This document shows positions 1 through 17,400 of a stretch of 64,000 nucleotides of DNA, piece after piece (the stretch's first letter is position 1; each line of letters begins with the position of its first letter). Source of the DNA: Nannobrachium achirus (Eukaryota > Chordata > Actinopteri > Myctophiformes > Myctophidae). Under the pieces are notes generated by a model. It made no database searches, was not told the origin of the DNA, and was given only the letters and a program-made list of their open reading frames with translations. The stretch spans positions 32,475,433 to 32,539,432 of the forward strand of contig OY997658.1 of assembly GCA_963921795.1 (NCBI GenBank), written 5' to 3'. The position numbers and the translations under genes are program-made.

Positions 1-138
1 TCCACTCGTCCTAGACAATTTGACCTCCTGGCCCCCAAACTGTGGAATAAACTCCCTGTCACACTTAGAACAGACTCACTCCCAAGCTTCCGCCGTGGAC
101 TGAAGACTCACCTCTTCAGACTCCACCTAAACCCATAG
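1..138 (+). pseudogene. LINE reverse-transcriptase ORF, C-terminal end (cut by window edge)
   Basis: Frame 1 is open from base 1 to a TAG at 136-138 and reads as the extreme C-terminus of a fish L2/CR1-type non-LTR retrotransposon ORF2. The recognisable pieces are LLAPKLWNKLPVTLR and, 10 residues later, LKTHLFRLHLNP before the stop. The upstream body is outside the window. The frame is intact over these 45 codons, but nothing shows whether the full element is. Naming the clade from so short a tail is an inference. Confidence 0.75.
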
Positions 139-345
139 CACTACAGTAACACTCCCCTTCCCTCGATGACCCCCATGAAGCTAGATAGCATTTTTAGGTT
201 TTAGAAGCGTTTTTCTTTTTTTTTTACTGATTAGATGGGTAGTCTACCTATGTTATTGTTTTTCTAGATTGATATTCCTATGCATTTGTTGTATTGCTGT
301 TGATGTACTGACATATTATCTTGCTTATTATATTGATGTATTACT
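139..345 (+). repeat. LINE 3' untranslated tail
   Basis: This follows the LINE stop codon directly. The stretch with TGTATTGCTGTTGATGTA and GACATATTATC recurs at 36896-36962, where the copy continues into the common teleost LINE/SINE tail with GTCGCTTTGGATTAAAAGCG. The copy here stops before that tail, so its 3' end is lost or diverged. Confidence 0.6.
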
Positions 346-552
346 CTGTTTGACCGGAATGTAACAGAGCCTTCATTAGTATCATTACCTGTGAAGGAAG
401 TAAGGATGAGGCCCGATTTCTTTCCAATATGGCTGCTGTGCATAGAGCCTATTAGAGTTATGGTAAAGATTAGAGTTACAGTATGATTAAGATTAGACAT
501 GTTTATAGTGGTGATGGCTATGGTGGTAAGCAAATTAATGTGGTCGTGGGAT

Positions 553-719
<167 letters not shown>

Positions 720-1057
720 AGGGTGTGTGGGAGTGAAAGAGAGACAGAAAGTCAGACAGACCGAGCGGTGTGACATCATTCTCTTCTTTTCATTAACAGA
801 AGGCAGTGCTAGCAGAGCACAGAGCATTCTGCAACACACAGTCACAGCACACAGTAGCTAAATCTGCTAGTACTGTCTGTAAGTCTCCATTTTTACACTT
901 CCAGGGTTCAATTAAAACAAGGGATTTTACTGTGTACTTGCAATCTGTGGTAGTGGTGAGATGATGGCCAATTATGCAATGAATGGTACTTTCCCCATGT
1001 CTGTTTTTTCCCCCTTTTAATCCAACAACTCAAGCCCTACCTACACGGCAAATAGCT

Positions 1058-1126
1058 AAAATAGCTGATCTACAAGCTTGCAACGCATCGCAATGTGAGG
1101 TGTCGCGATCTTGTAGATCTGCTACT
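1058..1126. repeat. GATCTACAAGC hairpin family, copy 1
   Basis: The left arm AAAATAGCTGATCTACAAGC and the right arm ATCTTGTAGATCTGCTA are inverted copies around a short GC-rich loop (AACGCATCGCAATG). It is one member of a family described in the findings. Confidence 0.75.
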
Positions 1127-1562
1127 TCTGAGATTCTTCGAAAATCTTTGTAATCTTACACCGATAGTGCCATGACCACAACAGGGATGCCGGGTTGAAA
1201 GAGGTTACAAGTTATTGCTTGACTTAAATGAAACAGCTGGGCGAGGAGGAATGGAGAAAAGCTGAAAGATCCTCAACAATCTTCCACGAAACGCAACAAT
1301 ATTCCCTCAGACAAGACAACCCCTGTGTGGGTCAAACGGCCCAGATTACAGGCGTGCTCAGTGCCGTCGCAGCTCAGATAACTCTATGTCCATCTGGGGG
1401 GCCTCCGATTTCAGCAGTCATCACTTTTCCTGTATAAAAGAACTCCAGTTGGAATCAGGTCAAAGTCACATTGTGAACAAGAGTCAACTGTCTCTGATCT
1501 TTGATGGACACCTGACTTCCTACGACACTAGAATAGACTTTATGGCCCTTGATGATGTATTG

Positions 1563-1563
<1 letters not shown>

Positions 1564-1656
<93 letters not shown>
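1564..1656. repeat. (TG)n microsatellite
   Basis: About 46 uninterrupted TG units. Confidence 0.98.
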
Positions 1657-1659
<3 letters not shown>

Positions 1660-1738
1660 GAACTCACACAAATGTGGAGTCCCCTTTAAAAAAAACACTT
1701 GAACCCCAGTCTCGATATTGTTGGGGGAACATCGTCCC

Positions 1739-1770
1739 AAAATAGCAGATCTACAAGCTCACAACGCGTC
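1739..1770. repeat. Hairpin family, left half only
   Basis: AAAATAGCAGATCTACAAGC followed by TCACAACGCGTC. The right arm is degraded: only AGAGATCTG at 1788 hints at it. Confidence 0.6.
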
Positions 1771-2045
1771 ACAGCAATTTGTGGTGAAGAGATCTGAAAG
1801 AAAAAAGTCCAGTTTACAATACATCTAGTGTTTAAGAGGGTACATCTCTCACTACATCAATCTATTTAGAAGCCTTTTGCATGATGATATAAGAGATGTG
1901 AGCACAAAACAAATGTACTCACAAAATAAATACGTATATAATTTGATCGTTTGTGGTCGCTGCACAGTGTATCAAAAATATTGCATTTAATCAGTGATGA
2001 TTACATTTCTTGACGTGAGTGGATATTGTGTGATGGTGCAGCTAA

Positions 2046-2048
<3 letters not shown>

Positions 2049-2124
<76 letters not shown>
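2049..2124. repeat. (TC)n microsatellite
   Basis: About 38 uninterrupted CT/TC units. Confidence 0.98.
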
Positions 2125-2126
<2 letters not shown>

Positions 2127-2337
2127 GGGTATCTAGATTTATGGGCTCACAGAAGGTCTCTGTCATGTTTGATCAGCACCTGTTCCTGCTCATCTCAGAC
2201 TGTGGAGCCAGGGGGGAACAAGTTGGAAAAACTAATCCTTAACACAAGCGCCCCCTGTAGGACCTGCGTTGTTATCTCACCCACATTTTGGAAATTGGAA
2301 TAACAACAATAATGTTGGCTTTCTTTAAACGGTTGGC

Positions 2338-2748
2338 CATTGGTTCTCAAAGTGGGGTCTGGGGACCCCCAGGGGTCCTTGACGGAGTTCCAGGGGGTCC
2401 CCAGCTAAATGAAAGTTAGGAACCAAATGGACCATTTATGGATAACTCAGACAGTGTACAAACGGGTTAACGGACCCTAATGGGTCCATTTGGTTCCATT
2501 TGTAGGCTACACTCGCAGAGTTAAATTAACATTGATTTTACAAGAAATGCTAGAAATACCATTAAATGGGGGTCCGTAGCTTAATTCATGTCAAATTGGG
2601 GATTCCTTGAAATTAAAATGGTTGAGATAAGATGTAGGCTAAAAATCTTCTATGGGGGGGTCCCTGGCATATGTTTTTAAATGGGGGTCCACGGGCTAAT
2701 AAGTGTCAATTTGGGGATCCTTGACATGAAAAGGTTTGAGAACCCCTG
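2338..2748. mobile_element. hAT-like non-autonomous element, degraded termini
   Basis: The left end CATTGGTTCTCAAA and right end TTTGAGAACCCCTG are inverted repeats matching at 12 of 14 positions. The body is rich in GGGGTCC and GGGACCCC motifs, as in other copies in this window. No 8-bp target duplication is visible. It directly precedes the cleaner element at 2764-3214. Confidence 0.65.
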
Positions 2749-2763
2749 TCCCCTGCTGTAGGC

Positions 2764-3214
2764 CAGTGGTTCTCAACCTTTTCAGGCCGTGACCCCCCAA
2801 ATAATTATATTTTAACTGGGGACCCTCCCACCTTACGAACATTTAAGAGTTGAGGCATTACATTTTGTATGACAAGGTTCTATTGTGAAAACAGACAATC
2901 TACATGCTGTTTTCACTAGGCTGGTGAGGCGAGGTTAGTTTTCACAATTTCCGCCTCTAATATTTGACAATTTGGCCAATGTATTTGTCATTTTAGAGGT
3001 ATTAAAAAGTCCTAGAACTGTCACTTTGGGAATTTGCAGATACCCTCTAACTCCCAAACTTTATGTTGGTTTGTTTACTGTTGAGTTGAGTGAGAAAAAA
3101 CAATGTTTCACATTACATTAATCATCTCTGGGGACCCCCCAAAATAGGACCCTCTGACTGGGCCCCCCTTTGGGACGGTGCACCCGTCCCCGACCCACAG
3201 GTTGAGAACCACTG
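2764..3214. mobile_element. hAT (Charlie-type) MITE, intact ends, TSD CTGTAGGC
   Basis: Perfect 15-bp terminal inverted repeats, CAGTGGTTCTCAACC at 2764-2778 and GGTTGAGAACCACTG at 3200-3214. They are flanked by an identical 8-bp target duplication, CTGTAGGC, at 2756-2763 and 3215-3222. A CAGTGGTTCTC terminus with an 8-bp TSD is the signature of hAT-Charlie elements. There is no transposase frame in its 451 bp, so it is non-autonomous. Confidence 0.9.
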
Positions 3215-3289
3215 CTGTAGGCTAATGATCTGGGGGAACGCGGAACATTTTATTCTAGACCTCCGAGGCTCCACGGAAGAGGTTTGAAG

Positions 3290-3397
3290 GCTCACACCAA
3301 TGTTTTTATCAGAACAGCTTCCGGAGTGTTCACTACTGACTATTAGCTTTAGCAGCTGAAAGCAAGCCAAGCCCCGCTGACTCCACATCCCTGTGTG
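3290..3397 (+). other. eloc: Probable non-coding first exon and core promoter side of eloc
   Basis: The sequence is non-repetitive. A consensus splice donor (TGTGTG|GTAAGAAT) falls after 3397, and an acceptor with a pyrimidine tract (CTTTCAG) precedes 4449, so a transcript could splice from here to the exon carrying the eloc start codon. The 5' limit of the exon cannot be seen. I found no clear TATA box. Transcript data would settle it. Confidence 0.4.
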
Positions 3398-4448
3398 GTA
3401 AGAATCATTAAATTAACACTAAATAACAACAACCAGCCGCTCCGTTTTACCTTGAATTATCACTGTGATGAGATGATTGTTCCGTCGTTCATCTTGATTT
3501 TGCACTAATCCCTGAAGTCTTATAGATCGGGGAGATTATAAAGCAGTTTTCTGGGCTAACTAATAGCTAGCCGTCGTCGCTAGCTGTAGCATTACTAAGC
3601 TTCCATGTCAGATTCAGTGGCCAATATAGTGTTGATCGATCATTTTATCACAGTTTCAGATGAAACGTGTTTTATCAGAGTTGTAAGACCCGTGGTGGAA
3701 AAAGCTCTCAAATGTTTTTTTTAAAGGTAGCAATACCACAATATTGAAATACTCTGTTACAAGTAAAAGGCCTGTGTTCGAAATGTTATTTGAGTAAAAG
3801 TACACAATTATTGGCATCAAAATATACAAGTACCAAAAGGACTTTAAGAATAGCCTATTTAAATAGGGCTGAAGTGGTTAATTTTTGTTTTATAATAATT
3901 TATATCTGCAAAGTAACTAGTAACTCAAGTTTTCACATAATTGTAGTGGAGTAAAAGTACAATACTTTACTCAACGATGTTGTGGAGTAGAAGTAAAGTA
4001 TTGAAAATTGGAAATACTCCGGTAAAGTAAAAAGTACCTAAAAATTGTACTTGATTGATTGAAGTATTTATTAGAAGTTTGCATAGGGAAAGGTACAGTT
4101 TCATGACAGTACACTGGTACAAGGTCAATTAAAAGGAAACTCGGGTAAACCTGGCGGCTTATTTCCTTTGAGATCCTTTTCTTTAACTCGTATAACATTG
4201 AATGACAGACAGAACACAGATGGAAGTACAGTACTTGTGTAAATGTACTTTAGGTTTCATTTGTACACTCTGAGTTAATTTAGTTACAGTCAATCGTAGG
4301 CTACCATTTGGAGTTGCAAATGGATTAAAAAACACTGAGGATTTGTTTTACTGTGGAGCGTTACCATTCAATTTAGTTGGCATTCAATCTGTCCATCTGC
4401 AATTTCCAAATGACTCATCTTGTGTATTGTCTAATTTGTGTCTTTCAG
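3398..4448. other. eloc putative intron 1, mostly repeat
   Basis: The proximal 290 bp looks unique. From 3691 it is a repeat (see next entry). About 4250-4448 shows no recognisable element and ends in the acceptor for the start-codon exon. Confidence 0.4.
3691..4250. repeat. Composite repeat with GTGGTGGAAAAAG end
   Basis: It begins GTGGTGGAAAAAGCTCTC, the terminus of the fish repeat seen intact at 11996-12212, then alternates short AAGTAC and GTACTTTT blocks. Its inner part, TTGATTGATTGAAGTATT onward (4050-4200), is repeated at 30590-30735, where it again lies inside the same kind of element. The two loci therefore share one composite element. No target duplication was found. Confidence 0.55.
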
Positions 4449-4475
4449 GATTAAAGGACATATTTCCCAGACAGA

Positions 4476-10117
<5,642 letters not shown>

Positions 10118-10318
10118 AACGGATAAAGAGATAAATGTTGTGGCTTAAACATTTTTAGATTTGTTTTGTTTGTTTTTGACTATTTAACTACTTTTGCCAT
10201 GTATGTCATAGAAAAACATGAATGGGTATATCACAACAAAATGTATGTGATTGTTCTTCATTTTGCACCTGGCTTTCTGTTTTCATTTTATTGGTGGTAA
10301 AGCGTTTCATTTTAATAT

Positions 10319-10324
10319 AATAAA
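10319..10324 (+). terminator. eloc polyadenylation signal candidate (proximal)
   Basis: AATAAA about 200 bp after the stop codon, in AT-rich sequence that looks like a normal 3' UTR. Confidence 0.55.
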
Positions 10325-11327
10325 CCGATATGGCAGGCTGCACAGGAATCCCAGAAATTGACAAAATGTGGTTATCCCTAGAAATCACTTACATCTTGAT
10401 AAATCATTGTTTGGTGAGTGTTTAGGTGCTATTGCTGCCTTGTTTGACATGGTTGCTGTGTTCATTTGACTTTTTATACCATGTACACAAAGTTTTTTTT
10501 TTTTGTTATGCCAAATTATTTTCAATGTAACGCCTACAGTAAGTCGTATGACTTGCTCGCTGGAAACTCGACTCCTTTTTGTTGAGCTACGGCCGTGCAA
10601 TGAACTTTGGATTTGGCTTAATTATGGTTTTGCAAGATTACTGCATAGGACAATACTGCTGCTGCATTTAGCCCTGAATTATCAACACAATTCAATACCT
10701 TAAGGTATATGGTTTGTAGAATATTTGTGAAATATCTTGACACATCACTCTTTGTTGTGGAGAAGCATCACTGTGTTGCTGTTCCAGAGGAACCGCGTGG
10801 GAAGCATAGACTTGAGAATTTTAGTCCCAGGGAAGATCAGGTGCACCAATGGAGCTTAAATCACTTACATTTTAGAGATTACTATTGCAAGATAATAAAT
10901 GACTTGAAAAGTTGTCTCTGGCAGACATTGCCCATTCATTCCAACGTCTTCCTTGCATCTTTCAGCAATTTAGAAACAAGCATATATGTTCAGTTTGCAA
11001 CATATATATAGCCAGGTGATCTTCAAGTGGATTCAGGATGGCTGATAATCTCGCTCCATATGTCCTTTTAAGGTAACAGCGCCTCTGCCAGGAAAGGAAG
11101 GTTATGTGCCTGTGTTGTCCATAGAATTGAGTGGGTGGACTGGATACATTCTGATATAACCCAGTAAGTAATTGCATGGGGAAGTACACAGTATGTTCCA
11201 GAGAAACAAGACTTGGGTTAATACTGTCTAGTGTCTACTTTGTATGCTTGTGTAAACCTTAAATATAGACTGGTGTTTACCATTTCTGGTTTGTGGTGTT
11301 ATCAATGACAGATCAAATTGGCTTTGA

Positions 11328-11333
11328 AATAAA
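11328..11333 (+). terminator. eloc polyadenylation signal candidate (distal)
   Basis: A second AATAAA about 1.2 kb after the stop. The region between the two signals is not visibly repetitive, so a longer 3' UTR is possible. Confidence 0.35.
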
Positions 11334-11995
11334 CTCAGTCAGGATGTATGAGCTGAAGGACTTGCGCTCACTGTTCAATTCATTTAAATATAGTCTCAGT
11401 ACGGTTAGGCTTATTATTAAAAGTGCACCATCTCTAGTTTAACATTCAGTTGATTTTCATAAATGAACCATAAATCCTAGATTGTTTTTTAATCAAACTG
11501 TGGTTAGGGTTGAACAAGGAAAAACACTGAGAATCACTTCTTGCAGTAGCCATATATATATATATATTTTTTTTTTTTCTTTTTGTTTTGTGTGAAATTG
11601 AATAAGAAAATATGAGAAGTATTTTAGTCCGACTCTGGATCATTATGTCATCTATCCAGAGGTCATTGACCCCCAGCCCCCCCCCCCCCCCCCCCCCACC
11701 ATATCAGTCGTGTCAAATAGCCTATATTATTTTATTTTATGGTGTCCACTTGGGTACAAAACTGTATTCACCCTTTAACTACACTCTGTTGAAACGTTGC
11801 ACGGACGGAAGTGACAAGACATTTTCTCTGTCAAACAAGCGGAGCGCAAGCAGCTTATTTTGTTGTGTCAAAACAACACTTCCACTGGGCCATGTGACAC
11901 CATGACGTAAGGTTGTGCGTTGCTGCTCTGGGTATTTCTTTTGCCTAGGCACGCCATAGGCATGCAACATTATACATTATGATTATGTTAAAATG
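11334..11995. other. Intergenic eloc-ube2w, unique plus homopolymers
   Basis: Holds an (AT)n-T run (11553-11580) and a C run of about 21 with one break (11677-11699). No gene was recognised. Confidence 0.6.
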
Positions 11996-12212
11996 CAGTG
12001 GTGGAAAAAGTACTCACATTTACAAACTTGTGAAATGGTACATTCTACATAATGAGTATTTTTGTACTTTATGAACATTTTTATACCAATACTTTTGTAC
12101 TTTTACTCAAGTAAATGTTGAATTCCGGACTATTAGGCCTACTTGTAATTTCTATATTGCAGTATTGGTACTTCTAATTAAGTAAAACATCTGAGTACTT
12201 TTTCCACCACTG
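11996..12212. mobile_element. hAT-like MITE, CAGTGGTGGAAAAAGTACTC ends
   Basis: The left end CAGTGGTGGAAAAAGTACTC and right end GAGTACTTTTTCCACCACTG are perfect inverted repeats of 20 bp. The symmetry extends outward through AAAATG and CATTTT. The 217-bp body is AT-rich with GTACTTTTACT blocks. The same terminus begins the repeat at 3691 and ends the one at 31017. Confidence 0.85.
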
Positions 12213-12241
12213 CATTTTGACAACAATTTAATGTTGTAACT

Positions 12242-12516
12242 CAGGGGTCTTCAACAGGGGGGCCAGGACCCCTAGGGGGTCCTCAGACTAGTTAGTACAG
12301 GGGGTCCCTCCAGATCTTTGAGTGATAGAGCGTTTTTTTTTTTCAGTAAGTACAGAGTGAAAAGTTCAAGTTTATTAAGTATTGACGGTTCAAGTGGTTA
12401 AATATCTGAAAACACAAATTGACATGAATCAAAAATACACTGATGATTGTGCTGTCAAACGATGAATATTTCTCTCAACAAAGGGGTCCTTGGCCTGAAA
12501 ACGTTGAAGACCCCTG
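12242..12516. mobile_element. hAT-like MITE, CAGGGGTCTTCAAC ends
   Basis: 14-bp perfect terminal inverted repeats (CAGGGGTCTTCAAC and GTTGAAGACCCCTG). The flanks share ATTTAATGTTGTA (12226-12238 and 12517-12529), but the left copy is three bases away from the element, so it is not a simple 8-bp duplication. Same terminus as 34043-35516 and 51355-51787. Confidence 0.85.
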
Positions 12517-12664
12517 ATTTAATGTTGTATGGAGGAGGGGAGGTCCCTGGCACAAGTTTTGGGAGGTCCTTAAGGACAAAAACAAACACTGCCTCTCTCT
12601 CCAGCACCGTTTCAAGGTAAAAGAGCTACCTCACGGCTCACGCTGATGCAGGGGGGTTTCCAAC

Positions 12665-12679
12665 ATGGCGTCGATGCAG
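12665..12679 (+). CDS. ube2w: ube2w exon 1 (MASMQ)
   Basis: ATGGCGTCGATGCAG followed by donor GTAAGAG. The context CCAACATGG is a good start context. Two ATG codons (residues 1 and 4) are in frame; the first matches the family start. Upstream 12590-12664 is presumably 5' UTR and promoter. Confidence 0.93.
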
Positions 12680-14374
12680 GTAAGAGCGGATCTGACAGCG
12701 ACCGTACATTTATTATCAGTAAACCCAGGGTGAATCTGTCTTCTTTTAGTTTCAGACGACATGTCTGCTTTGTCTGCGTTCACCTACGTGTTCTGCTCGT
12801 CATTAAACCATTTTGAAGATATAATACGGTGTGACAATGTTTGGTTCAAGTGTTTGTGTTTGTGCGTTTAGCTCTCGGTAGCTATACGGCTAACCTCGCT
12901 AGCCCGTCATCATCATTATAGTCATCATCATTGAGCCCTAAAGGCTTTTAGGGATCATTCTGACTTGATCAACACGCAATAAAATGAAATATTTTAGCTG
13001 GGAAAAACGTCTAATTTTCAGTTGGGATCATGTCACCTTGGCTTTGTTATGAGTACAGCACATTGATGTGTATAAATGTAGGGATGTACTACAGTAGCTC
13101 TGGTCCATAGCGTTATGGACCAGAGCTAGTACTACAGTAGACCAAAAATAGCTTGCAGCTATGCCGACCTGTAGTTAAACAATATTGTTTAATGTTTATA
13201 CTTGGCTGTACAAGTGCTAAATTATGTTATTATTCTTATCCCCGTGCAGCTCTCGACACTTTTTTTATTTGATTTGCTGTTAAGCCACCATGTTCTTGGC
13301 TGTTTGCATTTGACACATGACATGCAGACAGTAGAGATGCTGTGATCTAGATGTTTCACTTTCGATCCGATACGGATCCGATATAGCACATATTTCTTTG
13401 ATATATTTATATATTAAATATATAAGTACAATACAATTAATGCACATATTTATGATCGGTCATTTCCCAGCTCGGTGCGATCCGATCTACGTTTTTTTGG
13501 GCTGATATCTAGCTGATATATCAGGTGGCATGATGATATGATGTTGAATTAGTAACAAGACTTGAGACATAATCGAGCGACTCGACCGGAGAAATACTTT
13601 GTAATAGCTTCATAAGTTGGTTCTCACACCTTTTCATGTAAGGACCCCTAAATTAATTTGTATTAGACCGTGGACCCCCCATCTTTGTGCCAGCAAGCGA
13701 CTTAAAATATCTAAAAGCTCACAATAGGCCATTTTCAAATAGCCATTGCATATATAGGGTTAAAGTGGTTCAACACATTTTGATGCAATATTCACTCATT
13801 TTGCTGGGCATTTAAACCGCTCTTCAGAAGTGCTTGGAGTTGATCTATCTATCTATAGAGCATCGCAGCGGAAGTGGTTTACTGGTGCCACTTAAAAATC
13901 GTCATTCATTTTCCCCATAGACTTTTACAAAAATATTTATAACAATTATGTTAAGCCTAGAACCAAGCCATCCAGGATGGCAGTGAATCATGACCATAAC
14001 ACCTTTGATCCTATGTGAAAATATATTTTAATAAATTATTTGATATACTAATAACTACCCTTTGTTTAGCGATTTTCAAAATGTTCTTTTCATAGAAACA
14101 AAGGTTGTATGGTCATGATTTAGTTTTTTTTTTTATATTTAATGTGATTTTCTTTGTCTGCGCCTCGATTTATGATCATACATCGTCCAAGTCATTATTA
14201 TTACAGGTACATGTGTTTGTAACAATACAATTACAATATCTGCTCTTTACAACAGAAAAGGCTACAAAAGGAACTGTTAGCTCTGCAAAATGATCCACCT
14301 CCTGGAATGACACTTAATGAGAAGAGTGTACAGAACACTATTACGCAGTAAGTATTGTTGATAAAATCATTTCT

Positions 14375-14455
<81 letters not shown>

Positions 14456-17400
14456 AAGTAATTTACACATTGGAAAAGATCATACTACACTTAATATTAA
14501 CTTAAATTGACAACATGGCATGCACGTAAATCCACTGTGGAAAGGTGAAGTATCTTGCATTGTTGTGATGGGGACAGCTGTGCCACCATGTCTGGTGCTA
14601 CTTTTACAGTAGAAGAAGCAGGTCTAATAGTATTTTGGTAATGGTAGTGTAGGTTAAGGGCCGTTTATACTTCCGTATGTTTGTTTTTGTCTACGTTTTG
14701 GGTGAGAGAGGACATACAGTAATTGCGTCGACATGCTTAGTTCCTGTACGGTATATGCATGGGCAAACGCGCTGTCCAATCCCGCTACCATTGGGAGCCT
14801 GTATTGCACCTCGCATCCATGCTCGCATGTCGCATCACACGAGAGCAGAACAGAACAGAGAACAAACAATTCTCAGTGCACAGATTTCGCTCTAATGTCT
14901 CTTATGTCTGTCATCCACACAAGTCTTACTCTTTTTTATAAATACTTTGTCAGTTAAGTTAATCACCAGCCAGCCAAATGAGCCAATCAAAGGATTGGCT
15001 CAAAATGTGTAGTGATAGGGCGTGATTGTTCTACGTAACAGGTTTTGGATAACCACGCCCCCGGAGAGCCGCTGTAATCCAAACCACGTCCCCGACCGTC
15101 TCGATTGGCTGGCTGTTCCAGTGTGTTATGGCTATGCATGTTATAATACCTGCTGGCTATAATACTTGACTATATCCAAATAGTTTATAAATATTTGGAG
15201 ACGGCTGACCGTCCTGTGCATCCGTTTTGTCAAACTGAAAATACGCTAGTCTGTTCATTATGACGGCCGAGGTGATATTTAGCCGCGATTGGACCTGTGA
15301 GCTTGTAGATCTGCTATTTTCAAATGGCCTATGTATTATATAGGCCATTTGGAGTGGTTGAACCGTTTGTAATGCCATATTAACTACCTAGTATGCTGAA
15401 CCCCACTTTGAGATCTACTACTGATCAAGGTTCACTTAATTTGTGTCTGAAATTTGTCTTGGAGTTAAGGAATTAAAAGCTAAGCTGCAGACTGCAGTAC
15501 AAAAAAAAAACACAGATGACAACATAAAAAAAGACATACCCTACACTAGGCCAGTTCTAGGTAACTATGCCTGCTGTACCCACACAGCCATGATGGATGA
15601 GGAAGTATTGGGGTCATCCTGGCGTCTGGCTACTCTAGGCCCTCGCCAGAGCATCTCTAATGCGCAGTGTCACTATTCCCCCTTATAAAATATTTAACAA
15701 TTTGGCATGTGAGCATGGAGGCTAGTGTAGCACCGAATGGAGACTGCTTAGCTGACCTTCATGTCTGTCTGTGTGCCTGATGTCCCCTTGAAATCCAGTG
15801 GTTACTATTGCTGCTGCCTGTGTCAGATTGTGTCTGATGAGCAGTAAAGAGGAATGGAGACATGACCTTGCAGAATGTATCCAAGTAAAAAATGACGTGG
15901 CCATCATTCAGAAGTATTTCAGCTGCAGGCGTGCATCACTCTCTGCTGTTAAGAATGTACTGCTAGTCTTGCCAAAGAATGCTTTCAGGTGTTTTGGAAT
16001 GTAGCCCTTGTCTTGTAGCATTTATAATGGCATCGCTTTCTCGTAGCAATCCTTTCATCATATTGTTTTGTCTTTTGTGAACGGCGCCATGGTTACACAA
16101 TTCTCTGGACTAGTTCAGCTGGCTTGCAAGTTCAGTATGTATCCATGTTTTGTTATGGTATGTATGTGTCATTGTCCCTTCAACTCCAGCGTGGACATTT
16201 CTGTTGTGATTAGTGTTTTTTTTTTTCTTCTTTTTTTTTGCTTCCACAGTTCTATTCACTTGCAGTGCTTTCGAAGTTGAGGATGGGACCATAATCGTTA
16301 ATATCGATTATCGTGATTAAAAAACACTAACAATAATCGTATCGTGACGATTTAAATTTATTGTGAAATTGGATCAACTGCACTGGGATCAATTCACCTT
16401 TTATTTGTTGAGCTGCTTACCCGGTACCATTTCAACCCTCTATAATTGGTAAAACAGACCTGGAAATGACGTACTTGATAGTCTTTTCTTTTTTTCTCCA
16501 CTATATACCAAATCTCTTTGCCAAAAAATAGCCGATCACAAGCTCACAAACGCATCTCATTGCGAGGCCTTGTGAGCTTGTAGATCTTATCCCACGGATC
16601 CTTTTGAAGAAAGGTACTGTGCTTGACCTTCAAGCTAACCTTGTCCTTTTTTGACTTTATAAGTTAACTAAGGCAGACTTAAGCTCATGGCTGTCAGTGT
16701 TGTGCATGTGTCAGTGATACGGTAACCGTGTTTTCGGTCTAATAGCGTTTGTTTACATACTATAGTACACTCTGTCTCTGGGTGGTGCTCAATGTTTCAC
16801 TATGACTTATTGTTGAATACATGATAGCGGCACACAGATTGCAGAGATTGACGATGACAAGTGACAATGACATCACAGGAACAATTCACTGCAAAGAATA
16901 CAGCGAAGCTCACTTCTGTGTTTAAGCACTGCAGACCCCGTCACTTAACTTGTACTTCCCCTCACTTTTCACTAAATAGCTTGGTGTTATTTTTGTTGTC
17001 CCATGTAATCTCTAGCCTATGGGGAATTTGAGCAAGCTGTCCTTAGAGTCCTCTACAGTTTTCAGAGCAGCAGAGTGGACTGGATCAGGTGTAGCTCAGG
17101 CATCATGCACAGCGATGCTATCTGCCTCTAAGCTTCCCTCCAGTGAGGAATGGAATGCTGCTGACACTTTACCAATGCTCGTCAGCTGTCTGCAACTGAA
17201 TGGATGAAGTATTAAACCGGGTTGACCTTCTGTGTGGACCTAAATGCTAAATTGCTTCTGGCTAAACGTGAAAGAGACACAAGAACAAGGCTCTATAACA
17301 ACAGAACAACAGCCACAAGTCCACTGTCTCTCTAGTGTCATATCTGGGCTGCCTGCATAAAGTAATTGGGTCAGAGACTGTGGTGTGGTGTGCTACTATC

